Assembly (NCBI GenBank): GCA_036435485.1
Contig: CM071596.1
Coordinates: 64,901,001 to 64,965,000 of the forward strand
Direction of reading: 5' to 3'
DNA from: Saposhnikovia divaricata
Lineage: Eukaryota; Streptophyta; Magnoliopsida; Apiales; Apiaceae
DNA length: 64,000 nt
Part shown: in pieces, positions 37,290 through 49,441 of the stretch
Position numbering within the stretch: the first letter of the stretch is position 1
Layout: every line of letters starts with the position of its first letter
Position numbers and translations under genes: made by a program
The notes under the pieces: model-generated
What the model was told of the DNA's origin: nothing
Seen by the model: the letters and a program-made list of their open reading frames with translations, nothing else
The model's database searches: none

Positions 37290-38498
37290 ATGGAGGATAA
37301 TATCAATCAACGTATAGCAGGTCTGAGAATTGAAGAAGAAGAGAATGAGAGTTTTGTGCTAGATGGTGATATCGAAGAGGATGTAAACAAATTTGATTTA
37401 TGTCTTGTGGGAAGATTATTAACGAAGAAGAACATAAATGTTAGAGTGATGGAATCTAAGCTTGCAGACGTGTGGAGGCCAACAATGGGGATCAATATTA
37501 AGGATCTTGGGCAGGACGTATTCTTGTTTCAATTTTTCAGGAAAGAGGATTTGCAATGGGTGTTGAATGGAGGTCCGTGGTCCTTTGACAATGCGATGTT
37601 GGCCCTGGAAATGGTAGCTACAGGCGAAGATCCAGTGAATGTAAAGACTTGGTACGTTAACATATGGATTCAACTGTATAACCTTCCTATGGGCTACATG
37701 TTGGAGACAGTTGGTAGACAGCTTGGTAATTTTTTTGGAGAATTTCTTGAATATGATGCAAAGAATAACGCTTCTATATGGAGGGACTGTATGAGAGTGA
37801 GAATTAAATTGGATGTTAGGAAGCCAATCAAGCGCAAGAAGAAAATATTAAAGAAGGATGGGAAAGAATTTGTTGTAACATGCAAATATGAACGTCTTGG
37901 GGAGTTCTGTTTTTCATGTGGCATGGTCACGCATACTGATAGGTTCTACAGAAATGCATTGGTTACTGGTGGCGAAGGGGAAGAAAAGGAATGGGGGAGT
38001 TGGTTACGAGCACCACCGCGCAGGGTGGCAGGATAGAATCAGAGCAGGTGGCTCAGGGATGAAAGCGATGACACGTGGGAGGATAGAATTGGAGGAGGCA
38101 GTAACAACCAGCATTTTTCGGGGGGAGATTTTTCAAAAAAAGGGAAAGAGATAATGGGAGGGAGTAATTATAGGGATTTAGTTGCCCATGAAGCAAGGCT
38201 GGACGTTACTACAGCGAACTCTTAAATGTCAGCTAAAGTTCAGGGATTCACTACTATTCAAAATGTGCTATATGGGCCCAGTGAGGATGATAGTATTGGA
38301 GTACAACTAGAAGAGCGTAAAAGAAGGAGAAGCAGCAATAAAGATTTGGGCCTAATGGAAATTGATATGGTCCAGGGAAGTGATGGACTTATGACAGAAC
38401 AAAAAAACCATGGCACTGTTATTTCTGAAATGGATTTAGCAACACCTAAGAAAGAACATTTAGCTAAGCTTGCATTGCAAGCCAGCCGTTCAAAATGA
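37290..38498 (+). pseudogene. L1 ORF1 (gag-like, DUF4283 type)
   Basis: The frame from ATG 37290 runs to TGA 38496-38498, interrupted by in-frame TAG (38034-38036) and TAA (38223-38225). The first 248 codons show the plant L1 ORF1 pattern: an acidic start, LVGRLLTKKNINVRVMES, GGPWSFDN and MRVRIKLDVRKPIKRKKKI. A zinc knuckle follows, CFSCGMVTHTDRFY, in which the last Cys of the CCHC is Tyr. The protein would bind RNA in a retrotransposition particle. Two stops and the damaged knuckle indicate it is dead. The end overlaps the ORF2 start as ATGA. Confidence 0.8.
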
Positions 38499-41400
38499 TT
38501 CTGATAGGTTGGAACTGTCGAGGTCTAGGGCAACCTCGCTCAGTTCGAGTTCTTAAGGAGATGGTGAAATCTCATAAGCCCGACATTCTTTTTCTTTCTG
38601 AGACTCTTGTAGAAGGTAATAAAATTGAAGCTCTTGCTTCTAAAAATGGTTTTAATAATTTCTATTCAGTAGATAGACAAGGTAAAGGAGGTGGTTTAGC
38701 CGTTTTCTGGAAAAGTAATGTGTTATGTTCAGTTACGGATTCCTCTCAAAATCATGTTGACATCAACATTGATGAAAGGCTTAATGTAGTGTGGTGGTTG
38801 ACTTGTTTTTATGGTTTTCCTGAACGAGAAAGGCGTCAACAATCATGGGACTTTCTTCATTTTTTGGCCACCAAGTCACAATTATCGTGGTGTATTTTTG
38901 GTGATTTCAATGACTTATTGTACAGTTCTGATAAGAAAGGGAGACATCCTCATCCTCAGTATTTGTTATCGGGTTTTAAAAATGCTATTGAGGATTGTTC
39001 TCTAGCTGAAGTTGATTTAAATGGAGGAGCGTATACTTGGGAGAAAAGCAAGGGTACTTTAGATTGGGTTCGAGAAAGATTGGATATGGCGTTTGGCAAT
39101 GACTCATGGTGGCAGATGTTCACTCTGTGTACGTTAACTGTTTTCCATGCTGTGGTTTCAGATCATGAACCAATAAAGTTGGAGATTGTTAACACGGCGA
39201 TCACTAAAAAACAGTTTCGGTTTAGATTCGAGAACACTTGGTTGAAGGAAGAAAGCTTTCATAAAGATGTGGCTAACTACTGGCGGAATCTCCATGTTAT
39301 TCATCTGTTGCCAAAGCTTATTTCTGTTTCGAGCTATATGGCGAAGTGGGGTAGAACTTTCTTTCATAAATTCATGGACAAAGTCATTAAGCAGAAGGAG
39401 GTGATTGAGCAACTCAAGGACAGAGAAGATGATGATGGAATCCAATCTTATTTCGATGAGAAGGAAAAACTCAGTGAGCTTTTGCTGCATGAAGAGCTCT
39501 ACTGGAAGCGGAGGGCCAAGAATTTTTGGCTGGAGGCAGGAGATACCAACTCCAAATTCTTTCATGCATCTACCTCGAGTAGGAAAAAAGCAAATCTTAT
39601 TTCTGCTTTAAGAGCGGATGATGGTTCGATGGTAACAGATCATGACCAGTTGTGTAGACTTCTTAAAGATTATTACAGTACTGTTTTCTCGGGAGAAAGC
39701 TTGATTAGAGGAACAGACATTTATGACTTCTCAAGTGGTCCAGCTATTTTTAATGGCCAGAATGATGTGCTCACAGCAAGTCTAGAGTTCGAGGAGTTCA
39801 CTGAGGCAATAAAGTATATGCACCCAGATAAGGCTAGTGGTTCGGATGGTTTAAATCCGGCTTTCTTTCAACATTTTTGGAAGCAAATCGGTAAGGAGGT
39901 GTTTCAAAGTTGTAAGGAGTGGCTTCATGATTGTAAGTTTCCTAACACTGTTAATGACACAACTTTGGTACTTATTCCTAAAAAAGATAATATTGAGGAA
40001 GTAAAGGATCTTAGACCTATTGCCTTGTGCAACGTGTTGTACAAAATTATTGCGAAAGTTCTGTCTAATAGGCTACAAAAGATCTTGCCAGATATAATTT
40101 CTGAGGAGCAATCAGCATTCGTGCCAGGAAGGAATATTACGGATAATGTGCTAGTTGCTTTTAAGCTTCTTCATTATATGAAAAGGAAGAATGGGTGCCA
40201 AGAAGGGGAAGTAGCTCTTAAACTTGATATTTCAAAAGCTTATGACAGAGTGAGTTGGGCCTATTTGCAAAGTAGAATGCACATGATGGGCTTTTCTGAG
40301 AAGTGGATAAAATGGGTGATGCTTTGTGTAACAATGGTGTCATATTCAATATCGTTTCAAGGATCAACAATAGGTCCAATCATTCCGAAAAGGGGTCTCA
40401 GACAAGGTGATCCCTTGTCACCATACCTTTTCCTTCTTTGTGTGGAGGGTTTATCTCTAGCTTTAAAATCAGCTGCTGGAAATGGTAAGATTCGAGGCTG
40501 TTGTATTAGTCATTCCGTTCCTTCAGTCACTCACCTTTTATTTGCAGATGATAGCTTCTTGTTCTTCAAGGCTACATCCTCTGAATCTCATTCGATTAAG
40601 GAGGTGTTGAATGCATATGAAGCAATTTCAGGGCAGGCAATCAATTATCAAAAGTCTGCAGTTTTTTTAGTGCTCATGTACGTAGAGATAAGCAAGCGTA
40701 GCTCAAACAGGCGTTGGGGGTATTTAATGACATTGGTGATAGTAAATATCTTGGACTACCATCTCTCATAGGAAGATCAAAGAAATATGTATTCAAGTAT
40801 TTGAAGGATAGAGTTTTTCAGAGAATTCAAGGTTGGAATTCAAAATTACTCTCTCGTGCGGGGAAAGCTGTCATGATTCGGAATGTGGCCCAAATGATAC
40901 CTTCCTATGCTATGTCCTGTTTTTTAATCCCCAAGTCTTTGTGTCAAGAGATCGAACGACTAATGAATGATTTCTGGTGGAAAACTAGCTCTAATTCTAA
41001 TAAATCAATTCGATGGTTGGCATGGGATAAGATGAGTATATCAAAAAAGCGAGGTGGGTTAGGTTTCAGAGATCTCCATGGGTTCAACTTGTCTCTGTTG
41101 GGCAAACAGTGTTGGAACTTAATTACAAAACCGGAAGCTCTTGTGTCTAGAGTATTAAAAGCCACATACTACCCGGATTGTCGCATGCTTCAAGCTCGTA
41201 GAACAGGAGGATCTAGTTATACATGTCAGGGATATGGGAGGCAAAAGAAGAGATGAAGATGGGTCTAAGATGGGTGCTTGGTGATGGTAAGTCAATTAAT
41301 ATTTGTGTTGATAGGTGGCTACGAGGGAAGTCAGACTTCTGTGTTGATCAGCAGAATGGAGTTATCAACCATAACTTGAAGGTTTGTGATTTTTTCTTGG

Positions 41401-42558
41401 AGGGTAGTAAGAAGTGGGATGAAAATAAGGTAAGACTGAACTTCAACCAAATTGATGCAGATGCTATTATTAATACTTGTATTCCTCAGATTTGTACTAA
41501 AGACAGGATAGCCTGGATCCATTCTACTAATGGCCAGTACACAGCGAGAACGGGATATCAACAATGGCATAAGAATCATGTTGGCGATTTTGGAGTGCAG
41601 CAATCAAAGGGATAGAACAGAATATGGAGTCTCGAGGTCCCCCATAAGATCAGAATCTTCCTGTGGAGGATATGTCGTAACAATGTCCCAGTTCGAATTA
41701 TTCTAAGAAACAAAGGAGTGCAGGTTCCTATTGGTTGTACTATGTGCGTAGGTGAGGTTGAGCATCTGCGTCACTTGTTTTGTGAGTGTAATTTCGCTCA
41801 AGAATGCTGGAGAATGGTGGGGCTAGTGTTTGATATGAGCGATATAGAAAGTGCTTCAGACTGGCCCTTGGACAGGATGTGTAATGAAAGTGAAGAGAAC
41901 TTGATTAAAATATTAGCAGTACTTTGGGGGGGTGTGGTTTGCCAGAAATAAGAAAATTTTTTAGAATAAAAACTTGACTCCAGAAATTGCTGTTGACTGG
42001 AGTATGAAACAGATATTGGAGTGGCGGATTGTTAACAAGAAAAGAGCTCAATCATCCTCACACCTGGGAGCTAATATGCAGCAACAGGGAAGCAGATTGA
42101 TAAGACCAAGTGTAGGCACCATAAAAATGAATGTTGATGCATCTGTTAAAGAAGGTCAGCATCATATTTCAGTGGGTCTGGTTATTAGAAACTCTCAAGG
42201 ACAGTACATCATGGGTAAAACAAGAAAATTTGCAGGTTCATGTCAAGTTGTAGAAGCAGAACAATAGCCATTCTTGAAGGTTTAACTTGGCTGGAGGAAT
42301 TGCAAGTGAGTACAGCTATCATAGAGAGTGACTCCATTCTGAGTGTTAACGCAGTTAACAAGAGTTATCAGAATTATATGGAGCTTGGTTCTTTGGTGCA
42401 ACATTGCAAAAGTATTGTTAGTAGGATAAGTGGTTTTTCGGTAGCTCGTGTTAGGAAGTAGGCAAATAGGGTAGCCCATAAAATGGCAAAAATCCCTTGC
42501 GAGCCTAATAGCTTCGTTATTATGTCGTCTCCTTCGCTGAATTTATTGGAGACTCTCT
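38495..42558 (+). pseudogene. L1 ORF2: endonuclease, reverse transcriptase, zf-RVT, RNase H
   Basis: The main frame 38495-40771 starts with an AP-like endonuclease: WNCRGLG, LFLSET, FGDFND and VSDHEPI carry the usual Asn, Glu, Asp and Asp-His. The RT follows, with KLDISKAYDRVSW (motif A), RQGDPLSPYLF (motif B) and LLFADDSFLFF (motif C). A shift near 40670 moves the frame to 40714-41256, then another near 41225 to 41223-41615, with a TAG at 41613. A zf-RVT region (GCTMCVGEVEHLRHLFCEC) is at about 41730-41800. The last part is an RNase H (KMNVDASVKEGQ, AIIESDSI, ANRVAHKMA) over about 42120-42510, broken by frameshifts and stops. The catalytic residues of EN and RT look intact, but the protein cannot be made. 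Confidence 0.85.
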
Positions 42559-43573
42559 TGTTAGGAATATGTTGTACTTGATGATAACTTCACAATCAAT
42601 CAAATTGTCTAAGGTTTTGTAGCTGTCAACGGATGAGGATTTATAACTCTATCCGTTGACATGTAGCTCATCAACGGATGAGGTTTTGTAGCATACTGCA
42701 AGTATCTCTATGTTATCAGTTGATAGTGTTTTTATCCACAATCATGTTGACCATCAACGGATAGGCAGAATAGGGTAGCCAATTGTAAATAAGCTATGCT
42801 ATGTAATTCTGTCTAAGTGAAAGTGTATCAACAGATGAAGACAAAACTCTATCAACGAATACAACTCAAATCTACTCTATCAACGGATACAGCTCAAGTC
42901 TCAATATCAACGGATACCGCTCAATACATCATCAACGGATGTCAGTGTACAACATCAACGGATAATCATTGACACTGTCTTCTATGATTAGCTGGGGATT
43001 AGCAGTTGATAAGGACATGTTTGACTGACAGATCACATGGGTTGATAGTAGATACAAAAAGCAGTATGGCAGCCATACTTTGGAAACACAGAAGAAAGAA
43101 GCATTCTATTTACACTATGAATAAAAGAAAGGTGCAGGAGACATGTCTGAACAGAAGGACAACCTTTCGGCTACATGTGTATTTGGAGTATAGTAGCAAG
43201 TCAACTAGAATTAGATTAGTATTATCTTATTCCAGTAGTACTTGTAAAACTTGGGATATATAACCAAGTGTAGCAACTCTTTGTAGGTTAACAAAACAGA
43301 TACATCTTGCTTAGGGTTTCTATTGAATATTCTTAGAAAGCAAAGAGTTGTAAAACAGAAGCTGTGTACTTTTGTATCACAGAGTTTTCTTCGAATAAAA
43401 GCTTCAGGTGGTGCATTTAACCACCTGATTTTTATGTGTTTGAGCATTTATCTTTTACAAGCAATTATCTAAGTATAGATTTCTGGAGTTCTTATCAGAA
43501 ATTTATAAATATCAAGAATTGTATTCAACCCCCCCCTTCTACAATTATACAAGTGTGTAATCTGGGAATAACA
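42559..43573 (+). repeat. copia 5' LTR
   Basis: 1015 bp, TGTTAGG...AATAACA. It differs from the 3' LTR at 13 bases plus a one-base C-run length change (by eye). It holds seven TCAACGGAT and one ATCCGTTGA in its first 420 bases, a TATA box, AATAAA at 43394-43399, and after it the hairpin CAGGTGG...CCACCTG (43405-43427). Confidence 0.95.
43257..43263 (+). promoter_or_regulatory. copia LTR TATA box
   Basis: TATATAA in the context GGGATATATAACCAAG, about 130 bases before the AATAAA signal in the same LTR, so a likely U3/R promoter. The same sequence is in the 3' LTR (about 55279-55285). Confidence 0.6.
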
Positions 43574-43575
43574 AT

Positions 43576-43590
43576 TGGTATCAGAGCAAG
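43576..43590 (+). promoter_or_regulatory. copia primer binding site (initiator Met tRNA)
   Basis: TGGTATCAGAGCAAG begins two bases after the 5' LTR. This is the usual plant copia primer site complementary to the 3' end of the initiator methionine tRNA. Confidence 0.9.
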
Positions 43591-43632
43591 CTTCTAACAT
43601 ATTTGAAGTTTAAAGATCAACACACTTCCAAC

Positions 43633-46032
43633 ATGTCTAAGAAGGATTATAGAGTAAAGATTCCAGTTCTTGATAGAGAAAATTACTTTCACTGGAAAGT
43701 AAAAATGCGTCTACATCTCTCGTCTATTGATGAGGGTTTTGTGGATTGCATTGACAAGGGTCCTCACGTTCCAATGAAGACAGCAACAAGAGTTGGCCTG
43801 GCTGATGATGTGCCTGACACTCTCATTCCCAAACCTGTTTCTGAGTGGAGTCTTGAAGATATTGCAGAAGTCCACAAAGACAAAAAGACCATGAATATTC
43901 TGTTCAATGGTCTAGAAACAGACATGGTTGACAATGTTATTAACTGTACTACCGCCAAGGAAGTATGGGACACTGTTCAAACCCTGTGTGAAGGAACAGA
44001 ACAGGTAAGGGAAAACAAGATGCAACTACTAATCCAACAGTATGAACATTTTCACTTTAAGAGTGGAGAAACATTGAATGATACATTTAGTAGATTTCAA
44101 AAGCTACTAAATGGTTTGAAACTTTATGGAAGAATCTATCAAGTTAAAGATTCTAATCTCAAATTTCTGAGATCACTGCCCAAGGAATGGAAGCCAATGA
44201 CTGTGTCTCTAAGAAACACTCAAGAGTACAAGACATTTACTCTTGAAAGGCTTTATGGAACTTTAAAGACCTATGAGCTGGAAATGGAGCAGGATGAAGA
44301 GATTGAGAAGTCTCAAAAGAAAAGTGGGTCAGTTGCACTTGTTGCCAACTTGGAGCAAAAGGAGGAAAGGACAGAAACTGCTAGTTCTACACCAAACATG
44401 GAGGTTTGTAAAGGTAGAGCAGAATCAAGCAGGAGCAAGGAAAAGGTGTCTGAGGAATTGAATGCTCTTCAGCAGGATGAATTGGATAAGATAGATGAGC
44501 ACTTAGCTTTTCTATCTAGGAGATTCTCTAAGCAGAAATTCAAGAGAAACTCTGGGGTGGCCAAGCCATTTAACAAGGATTTTTCCACAAGCAACTATGT
44601 GGATAAATCCAAAATTAAATGCTACAATTGTGGAATTGCTGGTCACATGATAAGTGAATGCAGGAAACCTAGATCTGAGAACAAGGGAAAGTCAACTGAG
44701 GCTGTTGACTATAAGAAGAAATATTTTGATCTTCTCAGGCAGAAAGGAAAGGCATTCTTGACCCAAGAGTATGACTGGGCTGTTGATGACAATCATTCTG
44801 ATGATGATGTTGAGTTAGTCAACCTTGCTTTAATGGCTGATTCTGGAGAGCAGGAAGCAAGTTCAGCTATCAATCAGGTATTTTCTACTAATCTCTCTGA
44901 GCTCACCAAAGAGGAATGCAATAGTGTTATAGATGAAATGTCTACTGAACTATATCACTTAAGTGTTACTCTTAAATCACTTACTAAAGAGAACAATAGG
45001 ATTAAAGAGTCTAATCTATTTTTAAGTGATAGAAATGCTGCTCTAGAAACTCAATTTCTAGAATTTGAGAAAATGAGAGTTGATTGCAATAATGCTAAAA
45101 GTGAACTTGAAGCTGTGTTAAAAAGAGAACTGATTTTAAAAGACCAGCTTGAAAAAGAACAAGGGATAATTGCTAAATTTCAAAGTTGTAGGAATATTTC
45201 TCAAAACATAATAGAAGTTCAGGGAATAGAATCATTTGTGAAGGATACCTGGACTCAAAAGAAAAAGGAGCTAGAACATGGCCTTGAGGATCTAGAGACT
45301 ATTTGTGAATCAACGGATAGTGATCATCCGTTGACAGATGAACCGTCAACGGATGTGAGGTATCCGTCGACTAACAAAAAGTCTGTTAGTAAGAAGGAAC
45401 TTAGGAAACTGGATATCAAGTATGGTCCAGTCAACAAGAATTTTGTTAGTGGTGAGTGCAGCAAAACCAAATCCAGTGTGAAGGCTAAGACATGTGATTT
45501 ACATAACAAAAAGGCTGTTGGTAAATCAGACAATGAAAAGGTAGAAATTGAGGGTAAAAAGAAAAAGAACAGAAATGGTAAGATAGGCATCAACAAGAAA
45601 AACAATTACTCTCCTGACAAGTTTGCTCCTAGGAAAACTTGTAGTAATTGTAATAGTGTCAATCATCTATCTTCTAATTGCAAGATTGTCAACAAGGCTC
45701 CTGTTCATGTACCTCAACCAATGCCATGTATGCCTGCAATGCCTGGTTTGTATCAAAATGCTAGTTTTTCAAATCCATATGTGAACATGCCATATGTGTC
45801 TAATCCTTACTTTCAATCTATGAAGGTGCCACAAATGTCATGGAACATACCTAACATGAATAATATGTATGCCAATTTTCCACACATGCATGCATCCAAT
45901 ATTCATGCAAATGAGCATTTGTCAAACCCCTTCACTCAAGCATCTACACCTAAGTTGAAGAATGCTAAGAGTGCAAAGTCAAAGGCTAACAAGAAAGGAC
46001 CCAAGGAAGCTTGGGTACCAAAATCAACTTGA
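43633..46032 (+). CDS. gag: copia Gag
   Basis: The frame is open to TGA at 46030-46032. I prefer the ATG at 43633 (MSKKDYRVKIPVLDRENYF), a typical copia Gag start; the open frame upstream has no ATG. The N-terminal half is the UBN2-type Gag domain (FHWKVKMRLHL, EVWDTVQTLCEGT, FSRFQKLLNGLKLYGR). Zinc knuckle one is CYNCGIAGHMISEC (44620-44661). The middle is charged and coiled-coil-like (about 44930-45300). Near 45310-45375 a stretch made from TCAACGGAT/ATCCGTTGA codes STD and HPLT. A second, Asn-rich knuckle is CSNCNSVNHLSSNC (about 45640-45681), then a Met/Pro/Asn-rich tail and GPKEAWVPKST. Gag packages the RNA. The ORF looks whole. Confidence 0.88.
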   Translation: MSKKDYRVKIPVLDRENYFHWKVKMRLHLSSIDEGFVDCIDKGPHVPMKTATRVGLADDVPDTLIPKPVSEWSLEDIAEVHKDKKTMNILFNGLETDMVDNVINCTTAKEVWDTVQTLCEGTEQVRENKMQLLIQQYEHFHFKSGETLNDTFSRFQKLLNGLKLYGRIYQVKDSNLKFLRSLPKEWKPMTVSLRNTQEYKTFTLERLYGTLKTYELEMEQDEEIEKSQKKSGSVALVANLEQKEERTETASSTPNMEVCKGRAESSRSKEKVSEELNALQQDELDKIDEHLAFLSRRFSKQKFKRNSGVAKPFNKDFSTSNYVDKSKIKCYNCGIAGHMISECRKPRSENKGKSTEAVDYKKKYFDLLRQKGKAFLTQEYDWAVDDNHSDDDVELVNLALMADSGEQEASSAINQVFSTNLSELTKEECNSVIDEMSTELYHLSVTLKSLTKENNRIKESNLFLSDRNAALETQFLEFEKMRVDCNNAKSELEAVLKRELILKDQLEKEQGIIAKFQSCRNISQNIIEVQGIESFVKDTWTQKKKELEHGLEDLETICESTDSDHPLTDEPSTDVRYPSTNKKSVSKKELRKLDIKYGPVNKNFVSGECSKTKSSVKAKTCDLHNKKAVGKSDNEKVEIEGKKKKNRNGKIGINKKNNYSPDKFAPRKTCSNCNSVNHLSSNCKIVNKAPVHVPQPMPCMPAMPGLYQNASFSNPYVNMPYVSNPYFQSMKVPQMSWNIPNMNNMYANFPHMHASNIHANEHLSNPFTQASTPKLKNAKSAKSKANKKGPKEAWVPKST

Positions 46033-46843
46033 TTTGTTTTTGAAATGTGTGCAGGGAAGCAGAAGGAATCTATGGTACCTAGACAGTGGATGCTCTAGGC
46101 ACATGACAGGAGATTCAACCCTGATCACAGAGTTCAAGGAAGGAGCTGGCCCTAGAATTACCTTTGGAGATGACAGCAAAGGATATACTAAGGGATATGG
46201 CCTGATTTCAAAAGACAATGTCATCATTGAAGAAGTGGCTTTAGTTGAAGGTTTGAAGCACAATTTGCTGAGTATCAGTCAGATTTGTGACAAAGACTAT
46301 GAAGTAAAGTTCACAAAAGAAGCATGTGTTGTTTCTGCCAAGGAAGACAACAATGTGGTATTGACAGGCTTCAGAAAAGGAAATGTTTACATAGCTGACT
46401 TCAATTCAGCATGCTCAGAATCCATTACTTGTCTCTTCATCAAAGCAAGTAAGGATGAGAGTTGGCTATGGCATAAGAAGCTGTCACATTTGAATTTTAA
46501 AGTTATGAATGATTTGGTAAGAAAGGATCTTGCTAGAGGAATCCCTCAATTGGAGTTTGTCAGAGATGGGCTGTGTGATGCCTGCCAATTAGGGAAACAA
46601 AAGAAATCATCCTTCAAAAGCAAGACAGAGTCATCCATTGTTAAGCCTCTTCAATTGCTGCATATGGACTTATTTGGTCCAGTAAATGTCATGTCTATTT
46701 CAAAGAAGAAATACTGTCTGGTGATTGTAGATGATTTTTCTAAGTTCAAATGGACCTTCTTCCTGCACTCCAAGGATTGTGCAAGTGAAATCATCATCAA
46801 TCATCTAAGAATACTAAACAATGGTTCTGAAGACAGAGTATAG
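45962..46843 (+). pseudogene. pol: copia Pol part 1: protease and integrase N-terminal half
   Basis: The frame is +1 relative to gag. It has the aspartic protease motif YLDSGCSRHMTGD (about 46075), the GAG-pre-integrase region LWHKKLSHLNFKVMNDL with CDACQLGKQKKSSF (the HHCC zinc finger), and the start of the integrase core LLHMDLFGPVNV (first Asp) and YCLVIVDDFSKFKW. A TAG at 46841-46843 ends it just before [10 protein letters not shown]. How gag is joined to pol (frameshift, splice or decay) cannot be told from one copy; a TGTGTGCAG at about 46045-46053 could be a splice acceptor. Confidence 0.85.
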
Positions 46844-49441
46844 AGAATCAGGAGTGACAATGGTACTGAATTCAAGAATTCCACAATGAAGATTTTCTGT
46901 GAAGAGAATGGAATTGTCCATGAGTTTTCTGCTGCCAGAACACCTCAACAAAATGGGATTGTTGAAAGGAAAAACAGAACTCTCATTGAAGCAGCTAGAA
47001 CAATGTTAAGTGAATCAAGGTTACCAACATATTTCTGGGCTGAAGCTGTCAACACTGCATGCTTTACTCAGAATATTTCCTTGGTCAATCAAGCTAGAGG
47101 AATGACTCCTTATCAGTTATTAACCAACAAGAAACCAACTTTAGCTTTCCTACATGTCTTTGGATGTAAGTGTTTTGTGCTAAGGAATCATGGAGATAAC
47201 TTGGGTAAATTTGAAGCAAAGGCAGATGAAGCTATTTTCGTTGGATATGCAGCAGGGAAAGCCTACAAGGTCTACAATCTAAGAACCAACATTGTTATGG
47301 AATCTGTACATGTTGTGTTTGATGATCAAAAGATTCTAGGCCTAAATGATGAAGGTTACCATGAAAAGTTGGAATTTGAGAATGAAGGTGAAGGAAGAAT
47401 GTACTATGATGATGATGAGGAAAATGAAGATCATGACCACAGAGATCCACCTAGAGCTGTTATACCAACTAGAAGCGATGCTTACACTGAAAATGAAGCA
47501 TCCGTTGACAGTCATTCTGCAACATCCGTTGACACTATTAGAGATGCATCCGTTGACAAATATTCTCAAGCATCCGTCGACAGGCAAAATGATGCATCCA
47601 TTGACAGTCAATTTCATAATTCAGCAAGGACAACAAACTCAGGGGGAGTTTCTCAAGGTCAAAATTCAATGCTAAATCAACATGATCATGGAAATGAAGC
47701 AACCTCATCAAGATCAAACCTTCCACCTGCAAGAAAATGGACTAGAAATCATCCATTTGAGTTAATCATTGGTGAATCAAATTCAAGAGTCCAAACTAGA
47801 AGGGCCACTCAAGCAGAATGTCTATACAGTAGCTTCCTGTCTCAAGAGGAACCTAAGAAAGTGGAAGATGCCCTTCTAGATCCAGATTGGGTGTTAGCAA
47901 TGCAGGAAGAGCTAAACCAATTTGAAAGAAATAAAGTATGGAAACTTGTGCCCAAACCTGATGATAGAAGTGTCATAGGTACTAAATGGGTTCTCAAGAA
48001 TAAGACAGATGAAAATGGCATAATTGTGAGGAATAATGCTAGATTAGTGGCAAAGGGCTACTCTCAAGAAGAAGGAATAGATTTTGATGAAACTTTTGCT
48101 CCAGTGGCAAGACTTGAGGCAATAAGAATCTTTCTACCCTATGCAGCACATGCCAATTTCAAAGTCTATCAGATGGATGTCAAAAGTGCCTTTCTAAATG
48201 GGGAACTGGAAGAAGAGGTCTATGTCCATCAACCTCCTGGTTTTGAGGATCCAGAATTTCCAGAATATGTATATCTTCTCATGAAAGCACTTTATGGTTT
48301 GAAGCAAGCACCAAGAGCTTGGTATGACACTTTATCTCAATTTCTTTTGGAGAACCACTTCACTAGAGGTACAGTAGATAAAACCTTATTTCATAGGGAT
48401 ATTAATGGCTCTTCAATACTTGTTCAAATCTATGTAGATGATATTATTTTTGGGTCTACAGATGAGAAGCTTTGCAAAAAGTTTGCCAAACTTATGCAAA
48501 GTAGGTATGAAATGAGCATGATGGGTGAATTAACTTACTTTCTTGGCCTACAAGTAAAGCAAGTTAATGAGGGCATTTTCATAAGTCAAACAAAATATAT
48601 TTATGATCTCTTAAAGAAATTTGACTTAATGGATTGTACATCTGCTAAAACACCTATGGCCACTGCAACTAAGCTTGAGTTGAATACTAAGGAAAAGTCT
48701 GTGGACATCTCAAGCTATAGAGGCATGGTAGGTTCACTTCTATACCTAACAGCTAGTAGACCTGATATAATGTTTTCTACTTGTCTTTGTGCTAGATTTC
48801 AAGCTGACCCTAGAGAGTCTCACTTAATAGCTATTAAAAGAATTTTCAGGTATCTCAAGGGAACACCAAACCTTGGCATTTGGTACCCAAGAGAATCTGG
48901 TTTTGATCTAACTGGCTATTCAGATGCAGATTATGCAGGTTGCAGAGTTGATAGGAAAAGTACTACAGGTTCCTGTCAATTTCTAGGAAACAGGCTTGTT
49001 TCATGGTTCAGTAAGAAACAAAACTCAGTCTCCACTTCTACAGCTGAAGCTGAGTACATTGCTGCTGGAAGCTGTTGTGCACAGATTCTATGGATGAGAA
49101 ACCAACTCATTGACTATGGTCTAAAAGTTGAGAAGATTCCAATTTTTTGTGACAACACAAGTGCTATTGCCATCACAGGGAATCCAGTGCAACATTCGAG
49201 AACCAAGCACATTGACATCAAATACCACTTCATTAGAGAACATGTGATGAATGGTACAGTAGAAATGCACTTTGTGCCAAGTGAAATGTAGCTTGCAGAT
49301 ATCTTCACCAAGCCTCTTGATGAATCCACATTCACAAGATTGGTAGGTGAGCTAGGTATGCTTAACTTGTCACAATTCCTAGTGATATTTGATTTCACTG
49401 CATTGAAGCTAGAAATGTGTTTTGATTTACTTGAAAGTTAA
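46844..49441 (+). pseudogene. pol: copia Pol part 2: integrase, reverse transcriptase, RNase H
   Basis: It continues the same frame after the TAG at 46841. The integrase part has the second Asp (RSDNGTEF) and the Glu in [14 protein letters not shown] spacer about 47340-47760 is acidic and then has SVD repeats coded by ATCCGTTGAC. The RT region begins [18 protein letters not shown], with motif [14 protein letters not shown] and motif [15 protein letters not shown] (about 48420-48460). The RNase H shows [24 protein letters not shown] and [12 protein letters not shown] at 49289-49291 interrupts the end just before LADIFTKPL, and the frame then closes at TAA 49439-49441. Apart from the two stops all catalytic residues seem present. 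Confidence 0.88.

Noticed and set aside
43006..43263. 85-codon frame in each copia LTR (also 55028-55285)
   Set aside because: It runs through U3 into the TATA box and has no domain; a chance frame kept because the LTRs are young.
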